13,461 bases of DNA from DASPKW01 sp038244055 (GTDB lineage Bacteria; Planctomycetota; Phycisphaerae; Tepidisphaerales; Tepidisphaeraceae). The stretch is taken from contig JBBRTW010000172.1 of the NCBI GenBank assembly GCA_038244055.1, forward strand, positions 1-13,461. Reading direction: 5' to 3'. Under the pieces are notes generated by a model, which was given only the letters and a program-made list of their open reading frames with translations, did no database searches and had not been told where the DNA came from. Of the stretch, positions 5,695-13,461 are shown piece by piece (within the stretch, counting starts at the first letter, position 1; every line of letters starts with the position of its first letter). The position numbers and the translations under genes were made by a program.

Positions 5695-8600
5695 ATGAAA
5701 CAGATTCTCTGCGCCTTGTTCTCGCTTGCGGCGTTGCTAACGACCTCCGTGCAGGCCGGGCCGCTTGTGTATGAAGGAACCGAAGGTCCCGGCAGGGGCA
5801 AGCACATTGTCTTCATGGCGGGCGATCACGAGTATCGGTCGGAGGAGACGCTACCGGCCATGGCGCGGCTGCTGGCGAAGCACCATGGGTTCAAATGCAC
5901 GGTGCTTTTCAATATCGATCCGGCCACCGGGGAGATCGTCGCGGGCAATTCGAACATGCCGGGCATGGAGGCGCTGGACAGCGCGGACCTGGTGGTGGTG
6001 TTCATCCGCTTTCAGCAATTCCCGGCCGAGCAGATGAAGCACTTCGACGATTACCTCAATCGCGGCGGGCCGGTGATTGGCCTGCGCACGGCGACGCATG
6101 GCTTTAAGACGGTGAAGGATGATCCCTTTGCCAAGTATTCGTACGACAGCAAGGTGAGCGGGTATGAGCTGGGTTTTGGCCATCAGGTGCTGGGGCAGAC
6201 CTGGGTGGGGCATTACGGAACCAACCACAAGCAGAGCACGCGCATTACGATCGTGGAGGAGAAAAAGGCGCATCCGATTCTGCGCGGCGTGAAGGACATC
6301 TGGGTGCAGGCGGGTTGTTATGTGGGCAAGCCGGTGGATAGCGAGATCCTCACGATGGCCCAGCCGCTCGATGGGATGACGCCCGATTCGCCCGCCGATG
6401 CGAAGAAGCCGCCGATGCCGTCGGAATGGACGCGCAGTTACAAGTCGGCCTCGGGCAAGGTCGGCCGGGTTTTCACGACGCTTTACGGGACTTCGGAGGA
6501 CATCACCAACGAAGGCTATCGCCGGATGCTGGTGAACAGTTGCTTCTGGGCGCTGGGCCTGGAGGATGCGATCAAGCCCGATCTCAATATCGCGCTGGTT
6601 GGCGCGGGCAAGCCCAACACCTTCAATGGCGGCGGCTACGCGCGGGGCATCAAGCCGGAGATGTATGCCGGCTTTGAAAGCCCGATTCCCGCGAACAACG
6701 ACACCAAGGGGCCCGCGGGGCCCGCGCCCAAGGCAAACAAGGTGGAGCCGAAGGCCGACGCCGCGCCGAAACAGGCGGAGCCGGCCAAGGCTTCAGCACC
6801 GGCACCAGCCGTGAACACGGGCAAGCCGGCGCGGTTTGTGCGCATCGAACTGCCGGGCGACAAGCGCATCCTCACCCTGGCGGAAGTGGAAGTGATCAGC
6901 GGCGGCAAAAACGTAGCGAAGGATGGCAAGGCGACCCAGTCGAGCACCAACGGCGGCGCTGTGGCGGCCAAGGCGCTCGATGGCAACAAAGACCCCGAGT
7001 TCGGCAAGGGCGGTCAGACGCATACGAACAACGCGGGCACGACCAATCCGTGGTGGGAGGTCGATCTGGGCAAGGAAGTGGATGTCGATACTATCGGCAT
7101 CTGGAATCGCAAGGGCTTTGAGAAGCGGCTGGATGGATTCACGCTGACCCTGCTCGATGCGGAGCGCAAGCCGGTATTCAGCGTGACGAATATCGCCGCG
7201 CCCGAGAGCATGTCGATCGACATCAAGAACGACGGGAAGCCGACGTATCTGAACTTCGCCGGCAAGCCCGGCAGTCCGGCGGCGGGGGCGCCGGTGGCCG
7301 CCGCGGGCGGCGCGGCAGCCAAAGAGAAGCCTGCCAAGACGAAGGATTCGAATGCGGATCAACTGGTCGATGTGCCGGCGGACTACCGCGATCCTTCGCC
7401 ATTCGCCTTTAAGAAGGGCGACGTGGTCGCGATCCTGGGCAATGGGCTCCCTGACCGCATGCAGAGCGATGGTTGGATGGAGACACTGCTGCAGAGCCAG
7501 CTTCCCGGGCAGGAAGTGCATTTCCGCAACATGACCGCCAGCGGCGATCGCCCCGATTCCTTCCCCCGCAGCGGTGGCGCTGCCACCATGACCCAGTATC
7601 TCCGCCATGTGAAGGCCGATGTGGTGTTCGGCTTCTTCGGCTACAACGAATCGTACGGTGGGATCGAAAAGGCCGATGATCACCGTAAGAAGCTCGTGGA
7701 TTTTGTGAAAAAGACGCGGGGCTCGAAAGCCAACGGCACGGGCTTTCCGCGCATCGTTCTCTTCAGCCCTATCGCGCACGAAGACACGCATAACCCCAAT
7801 GTCCCCGACGGCAAGGCCCACAATATCCAGCTCGAAGCCTACACGAAGGCCACCGAGGCGGCGGCCAAGGAGGCGGGCGTGGCGTTCGTCGATCTGTATC
7901 ACCCTTCGCTCGAACTCTTCAAAGCCGCGCGAACGCCCCTGACAATCAACGGCGTGCATCTCAGCGAGGAAGGCGACCGCCAGTTGGCCGAGGTCATCGC
8001 CACCGCACTGCTGGGTAAGCCCGTGAGCGCCTCGGCGTCTCTCGCCTCGTTGCGTGAAGCGGTGATGGATAAGGACCTGCACTGGCTCAACCGCTACCGC
8101 GCCTCGGATGGCAACGATGTCTGGGGCGGCCGCTCGACGCTCAAGTTCGTGAACGATCAGAACAACGCCGTAGTGCTTCAGCACGAACAGAGCATGCTCG
8201 ACGTGATGACCGCCAACCGCGATCGGCGCATCTGGGCCCGCGCCCAGGGCCAGGACATCAAGGTCGATGACAGCAACGTGCCCGCGCCGATCAAGGTCGT
8301 GTCGAATGTCGGCGGCGGCAGCAAGAGCTCCAGCGCCATGAAGGAAGGCTCGCTCCGCTACACCGATGGCGAGGAGGCCATCAAGTCCATGGCCGTCGCC
8401 AAGGGATTTGCGGTGAATTTGTTCGCCGACGAGAAGAAGTTCCCGCAACTGATCAACCCCGTGCAGCTCCAGGTGGATGGTAAAGGCCGCCTGTGGGCCG
8501 CGGTGTGGGCCACCTATCCGAAGTGGGAGCCGCTCAAGAAGATGAACGATGCGCTGCTGATCTTCCACGATGATGACCACGATGGCCGCGCCGATCGCGT

Positions 8601-10806
8601 GACGGAATTCGCGAAGGTGCAGAACCCGCTGGGCTTCGAGTTCTGGAACGGCGGCGTGCTGGTTACCTGCATGTCGGAGCTGCTTTTCCTCAAGGACACC
8701 GATGGGGACGGGGTGGCCGATGTGCGGATCGTCATGCTGCAGGGCCTCGACACGGCCGATACGCATCACGGCGCGAACAACCTGATCTACGGCCCCGATG
8801 GCGGCATTTACTGGCAGAGCGGCGTCTTCATGATGCACAACTACGAGCATCCGTGGGGGCCGTCGCTGCAGAGCACGGCTTCGGCGATGTATCGCTTCGA
8901 CCCGCGCCGATTCACCATCTCGATGCACGCGGGCAACTCGCCCAATCCACACGGCATCGCCTTCGACCGCTGGGGCTACGAATATGCGACCGATGGCACC
9001 GGCGGCCACGCGTTTCAGGTGCGGCCCGAGGGCTCGTGCTTCAAGATGTACGAGCTTTTGAAGAAGGAAGTGCGCCCCGTGACTGCCAGCGAGATCGTCT
9101 CCAGCACGCATTTTCCCGAATCGATGCAGCAGGATTTCCTGATTTGCAACGTCATCGGTTTCCTGGGGATCAAGCAGTATCATCTCGATCGCAATCCCTC
9201 AACCGGCGCTGTCTGGGGCGAGCCGGCCGGGGATGAATTGACCGTGACGAGAGTCAATGCCGATGGGAGCAAGACCGAGGATAAATCGCGCGGCTTCCTG
9301 ATGAGCGGCGACAAGAATTTCCGGCCGACCGATGCGATCTTCGGCGAGGATGGCGCGCTCTACGTCTCCGACTGGCAGAACGTAATCATCGGCCACATGC
9401 AGCACAACGCGCGCGATCCCAACCGCGACCACGAGCATGGCCGCATCTACCGCATCACCGCCACTGGGCGGCCGCTGCAAGCGCCCGTGGCCATCGACGG
9501 CCAGCCGATTCCGGCGCTGCTCGAGAACCTGAAGCACCCGGTGGACGGCGTGCGCCATCGCACGCACGTCGAGCTCAGCGGGCGCGATACGAAGGATGTC
9601 ATCGCCGCCCTGCAGAACTGGATCAAGCAATTCGACCCCAATAAGAAGGAAGATGCGCACAACCTCCTCGAGGCGCTCTGGGTTTATCAGCAGCACAATG
9701 TGAAGAACCCGGCGCTGCTTGGGCAGTTGCTCAATTCGCCTGAGCCGCACGCCCGCATCGCCGCGGCCACCGTCAAGCAGCTCTGGTTCAACGTCGAAGC
9801 CTCGCAGCGCGGCGGCGTGATCGCTTCCGCCGAGGAAGGCCCGGCCAAGAAGTCGGGCATCCTTTCGGATACGCCCGAGCTCACCACCATCCGCATCGCC
9901 ACGGTCCCCGAGCGCATGATGTACGATACGAAGCAACTGGCGCTCAAACCCGGCAAGAAAATCAAGCTGACCTTCGCCAACGTCGACTACATGCCGCACA
10001 ACATCCTGATGGTGAAACCCGGCAAAGCGGATGATGTCGGCAATCTCGCCGCCGCCATGGGCGCGGCCGGCTTCGCGCAGGATTACGTCCCCAAAAGCCC
10101 CGACATCCTCTGGGCCAGCAAACTGATCGACCATGCCAAGGACCAGGTCATCGAATTCACCGCGCCGGCGGCGGAGGGCGCTTACCCCTATATCTGCTCG
10201 TTCCCCGGGCATCACCAGCTCATGCGCGGCGTGTTCATCGTCGCCGAGAATCCCAAAGATTTTCTGGCTAAGAACCCCGAGCCGGTGGCCAAGCTCACCG
10301 AATGGAAACTGGCCGACCTCGAAAGTGACCTGGCGCGGGCGGGCCAGCACCGGAGCTTTGAGCGGGGCCAGCAACTGTTCGCTTCGCTCGCCTGCGCCCA
10401 GTGCCACCAGGTCGGCAAAACGGGCGGTGCCTTCGGCCCGAATCTGGGCGAAGTGGTGAAGAAGTACAAGGGCGATGCCAAGACGGTGCTGCAGGAAATC
10501 CTCGAGCCATCGCGCAACATCGAGGAGAAGTATCGCAACGTGATGCTGGACCTCGGCGATGACAACACGGTCGTTGGCATCATCGTGGCTGAGGATAAGA
10601 CATCGGTCACGATCCAGTCCGGCCCCGCGCCGGCCGAGCCGCAGAAGATCGCCATTAAGGATATCAAATCCCGCCGCCCGTCCGCGCTATCGATCATGCC
10701 GGCCGGCCTGCTGAACACGCTGGACAAGGAGCAGATTCTCGACCTGCTGGCGTATCTGCTGGCCAACGGCGAGGCCGACAACGCTGCGTTTCATCACGCG
10801 CATTGA
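5695..10806 (+). CDS. Giant exported fusion: ThuA / F5-8C / SGNH-like / PVC dehydrogenase / azurin / cytochrome c
   Basis: A 1703-residue protein. Signal peptide 1-21 (MKQ, hydrophobic core, cleavage after VQA). Domains: ThuA-like 36-290 (HIVFMAGDHEYRSEET, GLRTATHGF); Pro/Ala/Lys linker 330-375; discoidin-like F5/8C about 378-512 (WWEVDLGKEVDVDTIGIWNR); second linker to 555; SGNH-like 572-776, with Asn583 where the catalytic Ser should be and His755 kept; PVC-type membrane-bound dehydrogenase (TIGR02604-like) beta-propeller about 893-1256 with calcium-type loops HDDDHDGRAD and DTDGDGVAD; short HEAT-like helices 1265-1365; azurin-type cupredoxin 1396-1516 with ligands His1435, Cys1501, His1506, Met1510; class I haem c 1553-1695 with CAQCH at 1567-1571 and likely distal Met1668. 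Inferred role: secreted or envelope oxidation of a sugar, electrons passing via copper to haem. Substrate and cofactor are unknown. The upstream ribosome site is weak (CAGG). No frameshift is seen across 5.1 kb. Confidence 0.85.
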   Translation: MKQILCALFSLAALLTTSVQAGPLVYEGTEGPGRGKHIVFMAGDHEYRSEETLPAMARLLAKHHGFKCTVLFNIDPATGEIVAGNSNMPGMEALDSADLVVVFIRFQQFPAEQMKHFDDYLNRGGPVIGLRTATHGFKTVKDDPFAKYSYDSKVSGYELGFGHQVLGQTWVGHYGTNHKQSTRITIVEEKKAHPILRGVKDIWVQAGCYVGKPVDSEILTMAQPLDGMTPDSPADAKKPPMPSEWTRSYKSASGKVGRVFTTLYGTSEDITNEGYRRMLVNSCFWALGLEDAIKPDLNIALVGAGKPNTFNGGGYARGIKPEMYAGFESPIPANNDTKGPAGPAPKANKVEPKADAAPKQAEPAKASAPAPAVNTGKPARFVRIELPGDKRILTLAEVEVISGGKNVAKDGKATQSSTNGGAVAAKALDGNKDPEFGKGGQTHTNNAGTTNPWWEVDLGKEVDVDTIGIWNRKGFEKRLDGFTLTLLDAERKPVFSVTNIAAPESMSIDIKNDGKPTYLNFAGKPGSPAAGAPVAAAGGAAAKEKPAKTKDSNADQLVDVPADYRDPSPFAFKKGDVVAILGNGLPDRMQSDGWMETLLQSQLPGQEVHFRNMTASGDRPDSFPRSGGAATMTQYLRHVKADVVFGFFGYNESYGGIEKADDHRKKLVDFVKKTRGSKANGTGFPRIVLFSPIAHEDTHNPNVPDGKAHNIQLEAYTKATEAAAKEAGVAFVDLYHPSLELFKAARTPLTINGVHLSEEGDRQLAEVIATALLGKPVSASASLASLREAVMDKDLHWLNRYRASDGNDVWGGRSTLKFVNDQNNAVVLQHEQSMLDVMTANRDRRIWARAQGQDIKVDDSNVPAPIKVVSNVGGGSKSSSAMKEGSLRYTDGEEAIKSMAVAKGFAVNLFADEKKFPQLINPVQLQVDGKGRLWAAVWATYPKWEPLKKMNDALLIFHDDDHDGRADRVTEFAKVQNPLGFEFWNGGVLVTCMSELLFLKDTDGDGVADVRIVMLQGLDTADTHHGANNLIYGPDGGIYWQSGVFMMHNYEHPWGPSLQSTASAMYRFDPRRFTISMHAGNSPNPHGIAFDRWGYEYATDGTGGHAFQVRPEGSCFKMYELLKKEVRPVTASEIVSSTHFPESMQQDFLICNVIGFLGIKQYHLDRNPSTGAVWGEPAGDELTVTRVNADGSKTEDKSRGFLMSGDKNFRPTDAIFGEDGALYVSDWQNVIIGHMQHNARDPNRDHEHGRIYRITATGRPLQAPVAIDGQPIPALLENLKHPVDGVRHRTHVELSGRDTKDVIAALQNWIKQFDPNKKEDAHNLLEALWVYQQHNVKNPALLGQLLNSPEPHARIAAATVKQLWFNVEASQRGGVIASAEEGPAKKSGILSDTPELTTIRIATVPERMMYDTKQLALKPGKKIKLTFANVDYMPHNILMVKPGKADDVGNLAAAMGAAGFAQDYVPKSPDILWASKLIDHAKDQVIEFTAPAAEGAYPYICSFPGHHQLMRGVFIVAENPKDFLAKNPEPVAKLTEWKLADLESDLARAGQHRSFERGQQLFASLACAQCHQVGKTGGAFGPNLGEVVKKYKGDAKTVLQEILEPSRNIEEKYRNVMLDLGDDNTVVGIIVAEDKTSVTIQSGPAPAEPQKIAIKDIKSRRPSALSIMPAGLLNTLDKEQILDLLAYLLANGEADNAAFHHAH

Positions 10807-10846
10807 TGCGGGATACCTGACCCTCCCGCCCGAATGTGTCTCACCC

Positions 10847-10867
10847 AGCCGCATGCGGGCTTCTTTT
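10847..10867 (+). terminator. Weak terminator in the convergent gap after the fusion gene
   Basis: AGCC (10847-10850) pairs with GGCT (10858-10861), with partial inner pairing across a bulge, followed by tcTTTT. It lies 40 bases past the stop and just before the convergent GHL10 stop. A short stem, so moderate to low confidence. Nothing comparable serves the minus-strand gene here. Confidence 0.4.
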
Positions 10868-10872
10868 GTCGT

Positions 10873-13275
10873 TCACTTTGTCGCGCCCTTCTTCATCATG
10901 GGCATCACCTGCTGCGCCTGGTCGGCGCTGAATTCGAAGATCATCCAGCCTTTGCACCCGGCCTGGCGGGCAATTCTGATTTTCTCGATCAGGCCGGGCA
11001 GGTCGTGGCGGTCGCTCCAGACCGACAGGCCGATGCCGGGATACACCGGCACTTTTCCGGCCCACTCCACCTGGTTCTTCACCAGCGATTCGAAGCTCGA
11101 ATCGTGCGGCGTGTAATCCATCGGGCAGACGAAATCGAGGTAACCCTTCTCGCACCAGAGTTTCCAGTCCTGGGCGACGGTGTCGCGGTCGACGGCCCAG
11201 TTGGCGAAGACGGCCGCGGAGATCTTCACGCCGGGGCGGACTTTGCGCGCTTCGCGGCTCACGGCCTCGACGACGGCGGTGATGTTGTCGCGGCGGAACT
11301 GGTTCCATGGGTCGCGCAGCGCTTTGCGCAGGTCGGCGGGCCAGTGGGCGACCTTCTGGCCGATCCTCGCCTCGAATTGCTCGCGACACCGGTCGCAGCA
11401 GCAGCCTTCCTCGCCGGGATAACGAATGTAATCGAAGTGAATTCCATCGACGGCGTACCTGGCGGCCACCTCGACCATCGAATCGATCTCGAGCCGGCGA
11501 TTGGCCGGATCGCTGGGGCAAAGCCACTGGTCGTTGACCGAACCGTCGAATCTGGCTTGCAGCTTGTTCTCGGCTTTGAGCCTGGCGACGAATTCCCTCG
11601 GGCTGCGCCCGCCGAGGTTCCAATTCACTTTCCAAACATGACACTGAACGTTGTACTTCCGGCAGGCGTCGAGGCAGAGCTTGATCTGGTCGCCTTTCTC
11701 CTTCACTTCGGGAGCGACGGGGAGAACGGCACTGTCGTAATAGGCCACGCCGCCCCAGAGCATGTTGGGGACGATGGCGTTGCAGCCGCTTTCGGCCAGC
11801 GCTTTGATGGCATCGTCCCAGTTCATTTTGCCTGAGGGGCCCATGGCGCTGTGGCACCACCAGCCTCGGAATTCGCCGGGGGCGGATGGCTCGGTGCGGC
11901 AGTAAATCTCCACGATGATTCGCCGGGTGGCGGCGACCATTTCAATGGCCTCGAAGCCTCGTCCGGCGAAGGCTTCGGTGTCGCACATGTCCGCCTCAGC
12001 GCTACGGAGTTTGACGACCAGGAACCTTTCATCGGGATGTTCGCCGAGCTGGGCGATCCGCTTTTCCAGGCCTTCGCGGAGATCGTAAGGTCCGAACTGA
12101 TACACTCCCCTGGCAGCGCGGGCAGCCGCCTTTTGAATCGCGGACGGCACCATCGCGCCGACCACGGATGCGAGCATCTTCGCCTGATTCTCCGCATCAT
12201 CGTCCAGCAGAACGTGCGTCATCAGCGCCCCGCGATCGGAGAGCAGCAGGGCAGCCTCGCCGCTGTCCTTTCCGGGCGCATCGTGCCAACCGGCAATGAC
12301 GCGCGGTTTAGCGGAGTGACCGGCGATCGGCTTGGCGCTGTTGATGTTCCACGATTTCTGGGCGATGGTGCGGGGCATTCCCCCGGGTGCATCGGGCCTG
12401 GCGATGATTTGAGAGAATCGATTCTCCGGACCGCCTTGCATAAATCGGCCGACCTCGAAGCCGCAGGCTTTGGCCAGTTCGCCGGGCATGCTGTAGAAGG
12501 CCATCACTTTGCCGCCGGATTCGACGTGCTTGATCAGGAGGCCGATCGCCTCGGGGGAGAGGGCCGGGTTGTGCGGAAGCACGATCAGGGGCGGCAGCTT
12601 CAGGCCGGGGCGGGCCAGGTCGTTGTCGCTGACCACGGAACATTCAATGCCCGAACGGTTCAGAGCGCCGATCGCATTGCGCGTGAACTGTTCGATGGCG
12701 CGCGCCTCGCCGGGGTGAGTCGCCAGCGCGGATTCGTTGCGGACGACCAGGACCTCGCCGTTGAACTCGATGCGCTGGAAATTGCGAATGGCCAGTTCGG
12801 TGTCGCGCTCGCCGCCGCGCCAGGCGGACAGGCGCATCGTCTGGATCTGGCTCCAGCCCGCGGGCGCGCCTTCGGTGCCGAAGTCGTCCTTGCGGAGATT
12901 CACGCTCAGCCACTGCCCGGCCCGCGGCAGGGCGAATCGGCCGACATACCAGCCTTTGCCGCTCTGCAGATAGAGCGTCATGCCGGTGATCGGGGTGGGG
13001 TCCTTGCACCAGATCTCGAGGGAAATGCCTTCATAACCGGCCAGCGTAAAGGGCAGCGCGCGGTCCCATGAAGCGCGTTCGGGCTTGGTGGCGGCAAAAT
13101 TGCAGGGAAGCAATAAGGCCGGTTTCCCGGCAATCTCGGCGGGCCGGGCTTTGGCGGTGTCCGATTGCGCAATCCATTTGGAGTTATCGATGGGCGTTTG
13201 GGTCAGATCCAGCGCATCGCCGAAGGCCGCCGATGTCAGGAGCACGGCGACGGCGGCCAAAGCGAAAACCTTCAT
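10873..13275 (-). CDS. Secreted GHL10/DUF187-type glycoside hydrolase-like protein
   Basis: An 800-residue protein. ATG at 13275 has GGAG 6 bases upstream and a signal peptide (MKVF, hydrophobic to residue 18, cleavage near FGDA). Residues about 22-172 look like a carbohydrate-binding beta-sandwich (GYEGISLEIWCKD, SVNLRKDDFG). Residues 190-280 look like a Rossmann/glutaminase-like module as found beside glycosidase barrels (LPPLIVLPHNPALS, HVESGGKVMAFYS). Residues about 480-790 are the TIM-barrel of the GHL10 (DUF187) family: CNAIVPNMLWGG, CHVWKVNWN, the hallmark DGIHFDYIRYP at 610-620, CPMDYT at 717-722, and VYPGIGLSVW. Asp616 and Asp720 are candidate catalytic acids by position. A Cys-x-Cys-x2-Cys cluster follows the hallmark (625, 627, 630). 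Expected role: extracellular glycan cleavage, linkage unknown. It is convergent with the dehydrogenase fusion and may be cotranscribed with the partial gene at the right edge. Confidence 0.85.
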   Translation of the reverse strand: MKVFALAAVAVLLTSAAFGDALDLTQTPIDNSKWIAQSDTAKARPAEIAGKPALLLPCNFAATKPERASWDRALPFTLAGYEGISLEIWCKDPTPITGMTLYLQSGKGWYVGRFALPRAGQWLSVNLRKDDFGTEGAPAGWSQIQTMRLSAWRGGERDTELAIRNFQRIEFNGEVLVVRNESALATHPGEARAIEQFTRNAIGALNRSGIECSVVSDNDLARPGLKLPPLIVLPHNPALSPEAIGLLIKHVESGGKVMAFYSMPGELAKACGFEVGRFMQGGPENRFSQIIARPDAPGGMPRTIAQKSWNINSAKPIAGHSAKPRVIAGWHDAPGKDSGEAALLLSDRGALMTHVLLDDDAENQAKMLASVVGAMVPSAIQKAAARAARGVYQFGPYDLREGLEKRIAQLGEHPDERFLVVKLRSAEADMCDTEAFAGRGFEAIEMVAATRRIIVEIYCRTEPSAPGEFRGWWCHSAMGPSGKMNWDDAIKALAESGCNAIVPNMLWGGVAYYDSAVLPVAPEVKEKGDQIKLCLDACRKYNVQCHVWKVNWNLGGRSPREFVARLKAENKLQARFDGSVNDQWLCPSDPANRRLEIDSMVEVAARYAVDGIHFDYIRYPGEEGCCCDRCREQFEARIGQKVAHWPADLRKALRDPWNQFRRDNITAVVEAVSREARKVRPGVKISAAVFANWAVDRDTVAQDWKLWCEKGYLDFVCPMDYTPHDSSFESLVKNQVEWAGKVPVYPGIGLSVWSDRHDLPGLIEKIRIARQAGCKGWMIFEFSADQAQQVMPMMKKGATK

Positions 13276-13405
13276 GTTCCTCTCCGATCAGGTGTGCGAC
13301 CCCACAAAACTACCCTGAAATGATTTGTGCGTGGCTGGTTCGGCCGGGTAATCGCGGCGAATCAGGACGACCAGGATGTTCATTGACGAACGCGGAATGG
13401 TTGAC

Positions 13406-13461
13406 TTACTTCGCCGGCCGGGTCTTGACCGCCGGCGTCGCCGCGCCCGCTGGCGGGGCGA
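13406..13461 (-). CDS. C-terminal end of an upstream minus-strand gene (partial)
   Basis: From the right edge the minus strand is open for 17 codons ending in TAA (13406-13408): APPAGAATPAVKTRPAK. This Ala/Pro/Lys-rich ending is typical of protein tails in this genome (compare the FecR protein end). It lies 130 bases upstream of the GHL10-type gene on the same strand, with nothing recognisable between, so the two might share a transcript. The fragment is too short to assign a function and could be chance. Confidence 0.4.
   Translation of the reverse strand, partial: APPAGAATPAVKTRPAK

Noticed and set aside
6793..9183. Open frame of 796 codons on the minus strand
   Set aside because: It is opposite the fusion gene, His/Arg/Ala-rich with no recognisable motif. 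The plus strand shows clear domains throughout.
10834..13071. Two long plus-strand open frames (10834-11835 and 11851-13071)
   Set aside because: Both lie opposite the GHL10-type gene, which has a ribosome site, signal peptide and family motifs. The plus-strand products look like antisense translation.

Overview
The window reads as chromosomal DNA of a high-GC member of the Planctomycetota/PVC superphylum. A Phycisphaerae-like lineage is my guess, not proven. The pointers are a giant secreted protein built around the PVC-type dehydrogenase domain and a planctomycete-type CxxCH haem domain, a VPLP-type PEP-CTERM surface protein, a FecR-domain secreted protein, a solitary protein-kinase-like gene, and two large carbohydrate-active proteins. 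I see no tRNA, rRNA, CRISPR array, transposase or integrase, and no recognisable defence locus.

Layout, left to right: (1) the C-terminal half of a GH63/MGH1-like glucosidase (+), running in from the left edge; (2) a 166-base gap holding a palindromic, REP-like element and a factor-independent terminator for the minus-strand gene; (3) a small PEP-CTERM secreted protein (-); (4) a divergent promoter region with three copies of a 9-base direct repeat; (5) a FecR-domain secreted protein (+), followed by out-of-frame coding-like sequence that may be its lost tail; (6) a kinase-like protein (+) with intact catalytic residues; (7) a 241-base leader with a good promoter-like sequence and a start-of-transcript hairpin; (8) a 1703-residue exported fusion (+): ThuA, discoidin-like F5/8C, degenerate SGNH, PVC dehydrogenase/beta-propeller, short HEAT-like segment, azurin-type cupredoxin, cytochrome c; (9) a convergent 800-residue secreted GHL10/DUF187-type glycoside hydrolase-like protein (-) with a GH42-like Cys cluster; (10) the last 17 codons of another minus-strand gene at the right edge.

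The common theme is extracytoplasmic carbohydrate processing. The glucosidase and the GHL10 protein would cleave glycans. The fusion looks like an oxidoreductase that carries its own electron wires: a putative sugar-oxidising propeller, then a type-1 copper domain, then haem c, all on one polypeptide with carbohydrate-linked accessory domains at the N-terminus. The azurin-to-cytochrome arrangement inside a PVC dehydrogenase protein is the most interesting thing here. The other notable points are the Asn in place of the SGNH catalytic Ser, the possible frameshift at the FecR 3' end, and the palindromic intergenic element.
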